NCBI GenBank assembly: GCA_963556255.1
Contig: OY744609.1
Span: forward strand, 25,920,358-25,984,357
From: Allolobophora icterica
Lineage: Eukaryota > Annelida > Clitellata > Crassiclitellata > Lumbricidae
Length of the DNA: 64,000 bases
Direction of reading: 5' to 3'
How positions within the stretch are numbered: the first letter of the stretch is position 1; each line of letters opens with the position of its first letter. A program made the translations under genes and the position numbers. Below are positions 22,058 to 46,338 of the stretch, one piece after another. Under the pieces are notes generated by a model. It was not told the origin of the DNA. It ran no database searches and saw only the letters and a program-made list of their open reading frames with translations.

Positions 22058-22601
22058 CAGGGCTGTAGTCAAGGGTATACGCGGGTATACAGCGTATACT
22101 TACCTCTAGAGAAAGAAGGCACGAATTTATAATAAACGAATTTTGATTCGTTGAATATTACAAGTTTTGTGTCCTTTTGTTGTGATTCTGTGTAGTTGGG
22201 GCCCCCACAGTTTTACTGAACATTTGTTGATCCGGCCCTGGACACCCTGATTACTTGATTATTTCGTAGCGCTAACCACGTTACGCTGGTGAGGTAATAT
22301 CTAATCATACAACTAACACGAGCGAGCTCGAGAGCTTGATCCGATACAGAAATAAGCTGCAAGATTCACACTTAGTCGATTAACTCAAATCGAAAGAAAC
22401 CTCGCTAAGAATCGGTAGAACTAGAACCCAGCCAAGAATTACGTTGAGGTATACTCACCTCACAAAATATTTATATTTATTAATATTAAAATACTGTAGC
22501 ATATACTCACAAAATACTGTTAGCGTAAACTCACCTCTAATTTGGTTCGGAAAAGCAACCGATAGCGTATACTCACCTCTTATTTTACCACTACAGCCCT
22601 G
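22058..22601. mobile_element. hAT-like MITE, family III copy 1
   Basis: Ends CAGGGCTGTAGT / ACTACAGCCCTG with perfect 8-bp duplication CTTGTAGG (22050-22057, 22602-22609). Interior has repeated GCGTATACTCACCTC. A 330-bp unit (22114-22443) has inserted into it; without that it matches the 209-bp copy at 37689. Confidence 0.9.
22114..22443. repeat. Dispersed repeat unit, copy 2 (nested)
   Basis: Copy of 19613-19945 lying inside the family III MITE, 2.5 kb away in the same orientation. The junctions interrupt the MITE after ACCTCTAGAG. Confidence 0.75.
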
Positions 22602-22689
22602 CTTGTAGGTTAATGTGCATAATGTAATACAGACCTATAGTCTATATTACACATTTGTAGGTTAATGTGCATCATAAGTGGGCAAACAA

Positions 22690-22889
22690 TCGATGTGCTC
22701 GATTGGATGATAAAATGTAAGATGAAAAATGGGCGGAGGGGCAGACCTAACAGACAGTGGACAGACGACATCGAAGACTGGTGTAACAAGATCTGCACAA
22801 CTTATGAATATTAGCTCAAGACCGAGGACTTTGGAAAAAAGTGATAAAACATGCATTGGACACCATACGGGCCTTCGACCCATGGATCC

Positions 22890-22972
<83 letters not shown>
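22690..22972 (+). mobile_element. LINE 3' end with (GAT)n tail
   Basis: Plus strand reads KNGRRGRPNRQWTDDIEDWC then AQDRGLWKKVIKHALDT, the C-terminal RGRP...W..D motif of many RTE/related LINEs. The coding end runs straight into a (GAT)n array (22887-22972), probably the element's 3' tail. Confidence 0.75.
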
Positions 22973-23264
22973 ATGCATATGACATCTGTAAATAACGTGT
23001 TTTAAGAAAACACAGTAGGCCTGAGGAATTGAAGTCTAGGGCCTATATTAACGTTTTTGATAGGCATAAGTAGATTTTATTACTAGGCCTACCGGTACTT
23101 TAGTGATCATTTATTTTTTCTACTAGGCCTACCCTCGTTGGTGCTTATTACAAGTAAGCCTTTTTGTAATTGTAATTACGACAATTTCTATAGCATCGTT
23201 GGTAGCAAGCTACTTCTAGGATGCTTCACACAAACGCACACACACTGTCTACTGTCAGCGCAAA

Positions 23265-23400
23265 GGTTAATGCTCGGAGGTTTTGCTTAGCAAGTAAAGT
23301 TTCAACTGTTTCTTAAAAACAAAGATGCTTTTGGCTTCCTGGATATCAGCAGGAAGAGTGTTCCAAGCACGCGGGCCAGCGACCCGAAAGGCCTTAATTA
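23265..23400 (-). mobile_element. LINE 3' coding fragment
   Basis: Minus strand reads AFRVAGPRAWNTLPADIQEA followed by FKKQLKLYL, the terminal block of many CR1/Jockey-group ORF2 proteins. Only about 45 codons remain. Confidence 0.7.
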
Positions 23401-23929
23401 TGTACAAATATTCTTACAATTATTTGGCTTATAAGTAATTAATCCATTAAAATGTAAATGTTTAAATATTTGAGTTGAAATTAATTGATTACAATTAATT
23501 GATTAATTGCATTTCAATTTTTATTATTGTATTAAATAGCAATGCCATCATATATCCTAACATTGTGCTATTTTCAGTGCCAGATTTTGTTATTTTTAAA
23601 TTTGTTCAATAGCTACTGTCATGCAGATTCTTTCCTTTGTGTTTCAAGCCTGTCATTAATATGTCGCAGGCCTATAGTTAGCCTAAGTAGGGCTAGGCTA
23701 TGCTCTAGGTTTCTTTCAGTATTTTTTAAAATCCAGAATAGTAGTCCGGTTTACACAACTATATTTGTAACATATGGACCATTTTTTATTTTTTTAAATT
23801 CCTGCAAATTAGCAAAGCAACCAAGACATCTTTCACCATGTCACAATAATTTTTAAAGGAAATCCAAATAACTGTGAAATAATTTTTACTTAGGCCTAGG
23901 AAGTCGGAGAAAACCGTATTTTCTCTTGG

Positions 23930-24505
23930 GGGATCCATATTAAGCCACTCCCCTATGTTTAATAGTATTGTCGCGCCTGCGTATTCGTCAAGTTTCACGT
24001 CACTTCTCGGACCAATTGTTGCACGTGCAAACTCTAAAGACGACCCGGCGCATCGCTGTGGAGCCCGAAATGTAGGCCAGTCAGAACTATCCATGTCATT
24101 GGCTAGACTGAGATCAGAGGCGTGTCTTAACTGTGTATTATCATACTTATTTACCAGGCTGATGGTCGAGTGGATAGGCGCGGTTGCCGGATGGGCAACA
24201 GCCCCAGCAGCATTGCTGGAACCAGGGTTCGCTTGTGACTCCACAGCGAATTTACTATTAGTAGGCATTGGCTCGAGGCGCTCTAAACGCGATACAAGTA
24301 ACTCTAAGATAGCACTCTGTCTGTCCATTGCGACACTCTGTCGTTCAGAGGCATGCTCCTGAGCAACACCCAAACTTTCCAATATGGTACTCATTCTTTC
24401 AAGGCCTTGCTCTTGAGCAAGGCTCATTCTTTCTAGAGCTTGTTCTACTACAGAACTCGAACCCGATTGGCGCGATACAGATCTTTCTGCATCTGTGATT
24501 TCCAT
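23930..24505 (-). CDS. Unrecognised ORF, gag-like or gene fragment
   Basis: Minus-strand frame starting MEITDAERSVSRQSGSS at 24505. The first ~100 residues form heptad-like, Met/Glu/Arg-rich helices (ALERMSLAQEQGLERMS, RQSVAMDRQSAIL) that look like coiled coil. Then come a low-complexity Ala/Ser stretch and a segment LDEYAGATILLNIGEWLNMD. The frame continues to 23786 but the last part reads as random. The layout (coiled-coil start, upstream leader with TATA-like box) suggests an LTR-retrotransposon gag, but no zinc knuckle or pol follows. Could also be the first exon of an unrelated gene. Confidence 0.35.
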
Positions 24506-25980
24506 CTTAATCAATTTGATACAAGTTTTATGAGTTTATTATTAATCGAAAATAATACGTACAATCGTACTGACAAACTAAAAAGGTTCAACTCAAAATC
24601 AAATCAAAACTGTATTATTTATAATCTTATTTCTAAGTTTAACACGTTTAGCCTACTATCTTACTTATAGTTTTAATCACTTATAGTCAAGTTAGAGATA
24701 CAAGCTAATCTATGCAAGTTTTAATCCTTATCTTACTTACAATCTAACAATACAACAGTTTTATACAAGTTGTAATGGCTATCTTACTTATAATCTAGCA
24801 ATATAGTTATTCTAGACAAGTTATAATGGTTATCTTACTTATCAGAAACAAGCTAATATTATAGCCTTCTATTGACTTGGAGTAAAAGGGATTTATACTA
24901 AGAATTTCCCCGGCTGAAATAAAGATCACCGGCCAACGAATTACAAGGCCGGAAGAACAATTCAATTTCTCGGCCTACCGTCGATCGACAAGATTATTTA
25001 TACTCCAAATATTTCCAATATGTGAGAACTTATCTCCTTTGCCAATACGTATAAATCACGATCTCCAACAATCGCCAAATTATCAAACTTGTATATATTT
25101 CCACAGAGAAGACGAAATATATTCCAGAATTTCCGCTCAGAAATAAATTGAAAACACGATATATCCGACTCCAGAAAAGGTGCACATCAAATTCGCTCAA
25201 TTTGATAATATATTCCAATTGATATTTCAAACACCAGCCGACCACATCGGCGAAAACTAGCGTGCCATACACGCTTCTCCCAGACGTACAAACGCCGAAT
25301 ATCAAGAATTTCCGCGTGCCAACACGCGCTATCCACCGTACGTGCTCCTCCTAGGCAGTCGAAATACGAGTGTTTTTTTGAGAAATTCAAAGCGAAATCT
25401 TATATAGAAAGGCCGTTGCTATGGGCCCCAACCCCTCCGCAATTTGGACGGATGTCACCGCGTTATTTTTAGATTCTCCAACTCGACTTGAAAGAAGCCG
25501 CTCACGAAATTGCACTCACATGAACTACGCTCCCCTTTCAAGTCAAACCCCCCTCCAATTTCTGTGCGGCTGGGCTCACCCGCAAAGACGGTATAATCCT
25601 TTGATCGGCCTCGACCGTCTGCCTGACCTACGCCGTCGCGCGGTTGGCCGTGCCGATGTCCCTCTAACTATCGCTAAGGCGGCATATCGAAATTCCTTAG
25701 AACCTACATCTATGCGCGTTTTACCCGTCGACTCTGTCTCTCTGTATCGCTAGGTCTGTGCGGCGGTCTCCCTTTGAAGCTACCCTCGGCCGTCGAGCGG
25801 TTCACCCCTTAGCAACCTATTATGTGACGTAGGCAAAGCGCGCGAATAACAGACGCGAAGCTAGTTGAAACGGCAATACGGCTTAGGCGCTATATAATGA
25901 AACCTTATTATCAATGGACACAGGGCAATACAAACTGGCGCTAAATAATCACCAGTAACGAGGGTTAGACCATCGTTACA
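24506..25980 (-). mobile_element. Possible LTR/leader of a retroelement
   Basis: Read on the minus strand, this begins TGTAACGATGG at 25980 (TG start common for LTRs). A TATA-like TTTCTATATAAGA lies at about 25405, and an AATAAA is about 35 bp before the gag-like start. The expected second LTR is not in the window, so the element is truncated or the call is wrong. Confidence 0.3.
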
Positions 25981-27190
25981 GTATTATTTCGAAAGTTTGC
26001 ATGGACTCAATCACATGCGCCAGCAGAGGGAGCTTGTTTGATTACATAAAACCACGAGACAGTTAATATTTACTATGTAACACAAACACCTGAATCTTAG
26101 ACTAAAAATTCCTAAAAGAACTAGTCACTGGATCACGCCGGGAACTACTACTATAGTCCGTAATCGGAGGAAGTTCATATATCCTAATGTGAAATCCAAA
26201 TGAAAGTTCAAACCTGCCGCAACGGTACTGTGAGAATTTCGGTAAAATATACCTAGCAGAACTTTGAACATTAAGTAGGTGAGCAAGTAGGTAAGTAAGT
26301 AACACATTTGTAAACTGTCCATCAGCTCAGCGAAGATTCGTAGGAGTTAATTGAATTGACGCAGGCACTCAATGTTAATTTTTGAGCGGCCCTATACAGG
26401 TGTTCAATTACAATTAAAAGCTACCGCCAAGGTTAGATGCAAGGTCATCGAAATCTGTAAGTCAAATAAAAATAAAAAAAGGTTGAGTTTAAAGTGTGAA
26501 GCGGCTCTAATAATGTTTTAAAGATTTTGTAAATAATTCGTTGTAATGCTTTGGTAAATGTTAACTCCAAGTTCAGATTCAAGGTCACCACTGAAAGTAC
26601 TCTCAAAGGTCAAGGTCAGGGCGAAACGACGTCTGCATAAAAGAAGCAGACATACTTCGTACTTAAGTACTTCGCCTTAGTCTTCAAACCAAAACACAGG
26701 TCATGTTCAAACCTTTCAAGTTAAAAATTGAATTCAATACTGAAATTCAGATGATCAAAACTGAATGTAACTAAAACTGAGATTGAGGTTTAGGAGTAGG
26801 CATTGATGAAATTAATCAATTCAACTAGAATAGCATGTTGGAGGCTAAACCCTGAGAAATCAGGCCTCGACCCAGTTGTTGGTGCTGTTTGAAAAGATGC
26901 CTCTGAAAAGTCTAATTAATTAATTAAATTACAGAAATTTGCATTAATTAAATTACTAAGTGCTATGCAGGCAACGGACATGAAATGCCATTGATTATAG
27001 TCGATGCCAAATCAAAAATGGTCAATCAAGATTCAAGGTCAAAGCCATTGCAAGATTAAATCCATAGTTGAGAATAGGCTACGACCGAATTTCGAATCTA
27101 CGTCGAAGTCAAAATACTATTAAAACAACAATAAGAAGAAGAATACTAAGAAGAATATGATAAGGAAGAATTCGAAAAAGTAGAAGATGG
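25981..27190. other. Intergenic, AAGGTCA-rich
   Basis: No gene found. The stretch 26420-27050 repeatedly contains AAGGTC (including AAGGTCAAGGTCA near 26608). This may be degenerate tandem sequence rather than receptor sites. Confidence 0.35.
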
Positions 27191-27203
27191 GTGAGAAGAT
27201 GAA

Positions 27204-27292
<89 letters not shown>
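27204..27292. repeat. (GAT)n microsatellite
   Basis: About 29 uninterrupted GAT/ATG units followed by an AG-rich purine tract to 27375, just downstream of the transporter B stop codon. Confidence 0.95.
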
Positions 27293-27293
<1 letters not shown>

Positions 27294-27559
27294 GAAGGAG
27301 GAGGAGGGGATGAAGAGAAGAAGAGGAAAAAGGAGGAGGAGGAAGAGGAGAGGAAGAAGAAAAAGAAGACGAGGAGACCCATTGGCCAATCCCGATCGGC
27401 AGCCATGGTTACGAAGTGTTAGAGATTTCCTTTTTATGTCTTCAACGTACGATGGCATGTGACCAGCTCTTCCTTTCACCGTCGGACCTTCACACCGACA
27501 GTTCAGACGGTCAGAGTATTCTTTTGTAGATATGTTCGTTAAGGAACCAAAACGTACAA

Positions 27560-40432
<12,873 letters not shown>

Positions 40433-40640
40433 CTCCTCTCCTTTCTCTTTATCCTCCTTCCTTCCACCTCTTCCGTCACCTGGAGCGCTTCCCCGTTTGG
40501 AAAAACGGACCCTGTTTTTACTGACCGGTCAGAACCGGCTACGAAACTGAGACACGAAAGTGAGGCTGCAGAGTAAAAAAATAAGTTGGAGCTGTAACGC
40601 CATTGACAGAACACATCCCTTCCCCTCAACAGCTTAGCCG
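40433..40640 (-). promoter_or_regulatory. 5' leader/upstream region of transporter B
   Basis: Region alignable with 6588-6795 upstream of transporter A, so conserved since the duplication. Likely 5' UTR or proximal promoter. No core promoter motif identified. Confidence 0.4.
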
Positions 40641-40726
40641 ATTCTTTATGTATTGTCTCAATACTATTGAGACAATAATTATATACATCTATGTTTATAT
40701 GCATGTATGTATGCAGACACAGTTAA

Positions 40727-40730
<4 letters not shown>

Positions 40731-40763
<33 letters not shown>
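40731..40763. repeat. (TA)n microsatellite
   Basis: About 16 TA units in a TA/ATG-rich stretch. Confidence 0.9.
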
Positions 40764-40767
<4 letters not shown>

Positions 40768-40779
40768 TAAACTGCATTA

Positions 40780-41450
40780 TGTAAATGTACGTTTATACGT
40801 TACATGCATTCATGTATGTATAATTATACCAAATGAAATCATTATCTAAAGTATCTATAAGACGCATTTAAAAATCTGTTACCAGATCTGGAGTAGAGTA
40901 GATCAGAGAGGAGTGGAGCAGATTAGATTTGGTATTGTAACAGAATACGATTGATCAGATAATTAAAACGTTATATGAGATTAGAAAAGATCACATAAGA
41001 TGATATACCTCTATAAGTGCTTCACTTCAAATCTATCGTTTAAATCCTCTCCACAGGTAGATTAGCCTAAAGAACAACTTTAGTCATTCACCTTCATCTT
41101 TTATAGATCTTAAGATGACGAGTTCATCTACCATATAACATCATCCACATCCGATAGATGACTGAGCATATATAGCTAGGTATCTACTCTACGCTTTGAA
41201 TTACAGATACAGACGCTAGGTGGGCAAATGTCACCGCTAGACGGCAGGAGTCAGGAAGTACAAAGCACTGGTAGAGCCAGCATCAACGGTAGGCCATCTA
41301 GTGGTAAATAATTCACAGTGCGAAGGCATGTAGATAGTGTATAGTTGACGCTAATGTGGTCAAATACACATCATGTCCATACATTAAGAGACACAAACAT
41401 CGCGCTAGAACATGGATGTGCGGAGGAACAAATGCCTTCGCTGGATTTTG
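40780..41450. other. Unannotated intergenic sequence
   Basis: GATCAGA/TAGATTAG-rich low-complexity sequence at 40860-41010, otherwise no recognisable feature. Confidence 0.4.
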
Positions 41451-42062
41451 AAAATTGTCTCGTTTTCTGTGCACACTGTTCACGAATAGCATGTTAAAAA
41501 GTCATTTCCCCTACAAAAATTATGCCCCAGAAAAATCCCCCCCATTTGCTTAGTGTGCTATATTTAACATGATTAACGCTCTTCACACGACACAAATCCG
41601 GAATGTTGGCTTTAATGTTCGAAGTGGCAATTCGAAGTTCATTGGAGAGATTGTCATCTGTTAGTCTGCATCTATTTTTGCATTTTTTTAGTTTCATTTT
41701 TGAGAAGAACTGTTCAGAAATATAAGTGCTTGGAAACAGTGCAACCATTTTCAGGGCATGAAATCTAAGTGAAGATCGCTTCTAAAGTTGCGAACCTAGC
41801 CACTCAGTGGTATTGTTTAATGCAGAGAGTATACGTTGACGACTGAGTAGTAAACTATAGTTGTCTAGACTATAGGCCGGATTCTTAAATAAATGAGGAA
41901 CAGATGTTGTAATGTCGGCCTACATTCAGAAATCTAGGCATTCATGTAGGGCCGGGTGAAAGGTTTCCAAGTTCTAGGTACAATGCTAATACTTGTCAAG
42001 GCCCGTCCTAAAGGTCCCCAGGGGCCGGATCCGGCCCGCAGGCCCTATGTTTCCCATCCCTG
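41450..42062 (-). mobile_element. hAT element fragment, family X copy 2
   Basis: Minus strand: terminus CAGGGATGGGAAAC at 42062, then the GGATCCGGCCCCTGGGGACC block shared with 49814. A transposase C-terminal remnant follows at 41494-41748 (SEQFFSKMKLKKCKNRCRLT, NELRIATSN), typical of the hATC end of ZBED/GTF2IRD2-like transposases. The other terminus is missing. Confidence 0.75.
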
Positions 42063-42084
42063 TTATATGCCCTTAGAACGCTTC

Positions 42085-42540
42085 GGGATGATGATAATAA
42101 TAATAATAATAAAAATTATAATAAAATAAATAATAATAATAATAATAATAACAATAATAATATTCTTCTTTATTAATTACAACTGACAAGTACACAGTGA
42201 GATTATGCCTACATTGAAACATGAAAGTACAATCAAGATCTTAATTAAACATACGGTTTGGCAGCCATGCAAGGCGCCACCCTAGAGGGGGTTACGGGTA
42301 TCAAACCGCGACCTAATGCTCTCCTGCCATGAGTGTTACCCAGGGGCGTCTACACCATAGAAACCTTTTAGCAAATGCTCCATCCAAGAAATAGGGGGAA
42401 GATCTGTCAGTGTGTGTGCCACCATTTTGGGGGGGGGGGGGAAGGAACTGGAAGGGGGGAAGAAGAGGGGGAAAAGGGACGTTGCTCCAATGACTTAGGG
42501 GGATAGACGCCCTTGGTGTAACCATTACTCTATCCCCCCA
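42085..42540 (-). mobile_element. tRNA-derived SINE, family b (interrupted)
   Basis: Minus strand: tRNA-like head starting at 42540 (GGGATAGAGTAATGGTTAC ... GGTTTGATACCCG), a body GCCAAACCGTATGTTTAATT, and an (ATT)n-rich tail near 42090-42160. A family IV MITE (42341-42515) splits the head. Sister copy at 45716-45985. Confidence 0.8.
42341..42515. mobile_element. hAT-like MITE, family IV copy 2
   Basis: Ends CAGGGGCGTCTA / TAGACGCCCTTG, flanked by GTGTTACC and GTGTAACC (7 of 8). Inserted in the SINE head; the intact SINE at 45716 shows the empty site. Confidence 0.88.
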
Positions 42541-42544
42541 CAAG

Positions 42545-42730
42545 TCATGCCCTGTTCGTGGTAACGCGGACCACTACGATTGCCAGACTGATGTACGTAT
42601 CCCCGGCCTGGTGGGCGCTGCTGAGTGCAGCTGAACATGGTTGGTTGGAGCGGTTTCTCTGTCGAGCGAAACGAGCCGGGTTCCTCCCTGTGGATGCCCC
42701 TTCAGTCAATTGCATGGCAAGTGTGGTTGA
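42545..42730 (+). mobile_element. LINE reverse-transcriptase fragment
   Basis: Plus strand reads ARLMYVSPAWWALLSAAEHG and WLERFLCRAKRAGFLPVD, a C-terminal block of non-LTR reverse transcriptases. Confidence 0.7.
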
Positions 42731-43234
42731 TGCCATCTTATTTGGGGCTATTATTAACAAACGGCCCATGTCCTGGGGCGGTCTTGCCCTGAACGGGGTG
42801 GGGGGGTGCAGAGGGACACAGCCAGAGCTTCCCATTTGAAAATAGTTTGCGGTGTGAAAATCGATCGCGCTGGACTAAGTAGGCCAGCGACGCGCGAGCG
42901 ACCCGGAAGCTTTTGTGTACAGCGTATTGTGTATCTTATTCGTATAGCTGCATATTATAGGCTAGCAGTGGCGGCGCGTGGGTGGTGCAAGGGGGTGCGG
43001 TCGCACCGGGCGGCCACTTGAGGGGGCGGCACTTTGACTACCTGGAATTTTTTTTGTGCTTCCTGTGGTCACCGTAGTGTTTCATTTGGAGTTGCTACGT
43101 AACTCGTTGCTAGAAATTTCAATGAAACTTTAATATCATAATTCAGTGAACTGTAAATCTTCACTTTTCATGTCAGCTTCAATATATTTCTAAGTTTTAA
43201 ATTAATTTAGATGATTGTTAGGCCTAGTTTCTAG

Positions 43235-43629
43235 CAGCGGCGTAGCTAGAATATTTTGAACCCGGGACGGACGAACTATGAATTTGGCGCCCCGCCCCCT
43301 CACCCCCGTTTAACTATTTCACATTTTCCAAATAATCGAATGGCAATTATAATTTTAATGAAATAAAATATGAAAAATACAGATAGTACATGCATGACAT
43401 TGCATGTCACCCCTTAGTGCTCAATGGGGCGCCAAAATCATACTTGAGAACTGGTTTGTAAGTAATGATCGAGGATACAACTGGATATATAAATTTATTT
43501 GAGATAAATTAGTTAAAACTGCATCAAAATTAAGAGTAAAATTATTTATTTTAACCCTCATTTTGGCGTTCCCTTTCCTTGGCGCCCGGGGACACATGTA
43601 CCCCTCTGCACCCCCTAGGTACACCTCTC
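43235..43629. mobile_element. hAT-like MITE, family IX (nested)
   Basis: Ends CAGCGGCGTAGCTAG and (inverted) GAGAGGTGTACCTAG, imperfect but flanked by a perfect 8-bp duplication GTTTCTAG (43227-43234, 43630-43637). Confidence 0.75.
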
Positions 43630-43649
43630 GTTTCTAGAGATAATGATTG

Positions 43650-44530
43650 CGCTTAATTATATTGATAATTTGGTATTACTTTTGATGCACACCTCTCCTT
43701 CTCAGGCTTCTCTAACCACATCTCCAACCTCCCGCATTCCTGTTTCATGCACATTCGTGACCTCCGACGCATCCAGCTCATGCTCGACCTTAAAACTGCC
43801 TCCACCATTGCTACCTCCATTGTTCATTCAACGCTTGATTACTGCAATTCCCTCTTCCTCAACCTTGGATCCACCCAAATCAAGCGTCTGCAACTTATCC
43901 AAAATAGACTATCAAGGGCTGTAACTAGCATGCCCAAACATCATCATATCACTCCCATTCTCAAATCACTCCATTGGCTAAAAATCCCAGAGCGAATCCA
44001 CTTCAAAGTCCTATCACTGACTTACAACTTCCTGCAATAGTCCCAGCTCAAGTACTTCCGTAATCTCTTCACCACCCAGGCAACCAGCTCCACCCGATCA
44101 TATTCCTATCTCAGTCACTCTCAACCCCCAGTTCTCAAGTTCTCCAACCGAGCCATATCCAACACATCACCACGCCTCTAGAATGATCTCCCCTCCTGAA
44201 TTCCGCAGTTTCTCAGTTCCTCCGTCATCATTGCAACCCGTCCTTCATCCTCCTCATGTTCCTCTATCTATCACCCCCGAGCTTTCGACTCAAAACGAGT
44301 CTCACCTTTTCAAGTACTCCTACCCTGACTCATCTGATCCTCCTCCTTCGAATTATTCTCGCCCTAAACGACACCCGCCTTGACAGCTGCTCTGCCTCTT
44401 CTCTTGATCTGGGCCCCTGGAACTGGACTCAGACCTCTTTTGAACTACTTTCTTGAGACCCTCTCTGATTTGATTTGGCCTTCTGGCAACCGTACTCGGG
44501 CCTCTTTTGACTGGAAAACCCCCTCTGATT
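43650..44530 (+). mobile_element. LINE reverse-transcriptase C-terminal relic
   Basis: Plus strand: SNHISNLPHSCFMHIRDLRR, TSIVHSTLDYCNSLFLNL, LIQNRLSRAVTSMPKHHHIT, LKSLHWLKIPERIHFKVLSL, with stops after 44040. CR1-group 3' coding end, nested in the family VIII element. Confidence 0.8.
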
Positions 44531-44792
44531 TGATTTGCTAATGCTAAAAGTACTTAAAGTGCGCAGTACATATAGTGACATTAGTAGCGGATCTGCATCA
44601 TCTGCTACTGTGCTCTATACTACAGTAGGCTACTAATGGCTAAGGCTACTACTAACTACTATCACACACAACACAGAAAAAATTTCACTAGACGACTAGA
44701 CAGGCCTGCCGCCTTACGGGGTTGGGGGGGGGGCGGCATACTGTTGCTTCGCACCACCTTTGAAAAATCCACGCGCCGCCACTGTAGGCTAG

Positions 44793-45159
44793 TAGGCTTA
44801 TCTCAATTCAGTTCCGTTTTCCGTCCCGCATCATAGTTGTAATAAGTTTTAGCTTGCTACTTGGCTAATAATGACTACAGTAACAGTATTATTCGGCTAG
44901 GCGAGCGATTTACCGCTCGCGCGGACCTTTGCTAGGCGAGCGACCAAGGACAGCGATCGATCGCTCGTAAGCACGGAATAATCTGAGACCCAGGCCTAAC
45001 CCTTTTGCTCTTCCCGTCGAAGACAAGAACTTTCTAGGTCGTTTGATGTTTAAAAACACTTATTGCCTACTAGATAGGCCTATATAGGCCTAACCCGCAA
45101 CCCACGAAATGTAAATCACTCCGTTCTGACAACGAGATTCGTTTGAATAAACGATAATT
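44793..45159. other. Unannotated intergenic sequence
   Basis: Contains a duplicated GCTAGGCGAGCGA motif (44894 and 44931) with facing CGATCGATCGCTCG. No gene seen. Confidence 0.4.
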
Positions 45160-45181
45160 TATAATAATAATAATAATAATG

Positions 45182-45233
<52 letters not shown>
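45160..45233. repeat. (AAT)n microsatellite
   Basis: AAT units with one GAT; upstream of LARP6. Confidence 0.95.
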
Positions 45234-45235
<2 letters not shown>

Positions 45236-45715
45236 CCCCTAATTTTTGAACACCCGAGGGATCCTATGTAGGGCCTACCTCGGGGAAAAATAATAATAAT
45301 AAGAATAATATGAGAGTCGATGAAAACTTACAGAGTTACATCAGAACACGAAGCTGACGTTCTTCCTGCGGACGTTGTAGACATATACTACGGCACACGA
45401 TCATCTTTGTCCTTCAGTCCCAATATCTCTTGTATAAATTATTATAATTCTCTGGAAAGAAACAGAACCTTGGCCCAATAATTATACGTCGATGGGTTAC
45501 TTAGAACTCGTGAATAAGCTGGTGCCCTGCGCTTAACTCTCAAGTTGGGCTTTGGAAATTTAGTGTTTACGATTAGGATTAGGCCTACGATGATTATGCG
45601 CTAGATTTGACTTGTAGGGCCTGGGAATAACATTACAAATTAGTCCCAAGTAGGGCTTTCCTAAATTTTGTGGCAACTGTCTCACTCTGATAATTATAGT
45701 CTAAAAGATTAAATA

Positions 45716-45723
45716 ATAATAAC

Positions 45724-45792
<69 letters not shown>

Positions 45793-45985
45793 CTTCTTTA
45801 TTAATTCAAACTGACAAGTAGGGCTTACGCAGTAAGATTACTTTGAAACATTACAGTACAATGAAGATCTTAATTAAACGCACGGTTTGGCATCCATACA
45901 AAGCGCCGCCCTAGATGGGTTACGGGTATCGATCCGCGACCTAATGCTCTCATGGCCATGAGTATTACCATTACTCTATCCCCTC
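45716..45985 (-). mobile_element. tRNA-derived SINE, family b
   Basis: Uninterrupted copy: head near 45985 (GGGATAGAGTAATGGTAAT, GATCGATACCCG), same body as 42085-42540, tail (ATT)n at 45716-45792. Confidence 0.8.
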
Positions 45986-46338
45986 CCCATAAAATAATTT
46001 ATGCATTAAAAGGAGCAATAAAGAAATTGAAATGCGTAGCAAAATGTTTGACCTGTCTGGTTAGAGAATAGCATTGGTTTAATTACTTACTAGTAGTAGC
46101 GCATCATAAACGTCCAGAAAGAATAAGACGTTGCCAAGTCGCACTCCCTCGTTGGTCGCACTTCCTGTTATTGTTACTCTGTCCGTTGTTTAATTGTTTA
46201 TGTAATTGTGAGGGACGGCTTGGGAGGTGGTCCGTTTTCCCTTGAGAATACGCATCTTTTCCTTCGGCGCGTACTGTCAGGATTCGCAGCCGTTTAATTT
46301 GGACTGTTAACCAAGTTGCTGACAGTCTAGACTAGACG

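Larger units (their letters stand above)
42966..44784. mobile_element. hAT-like element, family VIII large copy
   Basis: 1819 bp, inverted ends CAGTGGCGGCGCGTGG / CCACGCGCCGCCACTG, perfect 8-bp duplication TAGGCTAG (42958-42965, 44785-44792). The interior contains a nested hAT-like MITE (43235-43629) and a LINE fragment (43650-44530). No transposase recognised. Confidence 0.9.

Noticed and set aside
26420..27050. Nuclear-receptor response elements (AGGTCA repeats)
   Set aside because: AAGGTC is frequent in this low-complexity stretch; nothing supports regulatory use.
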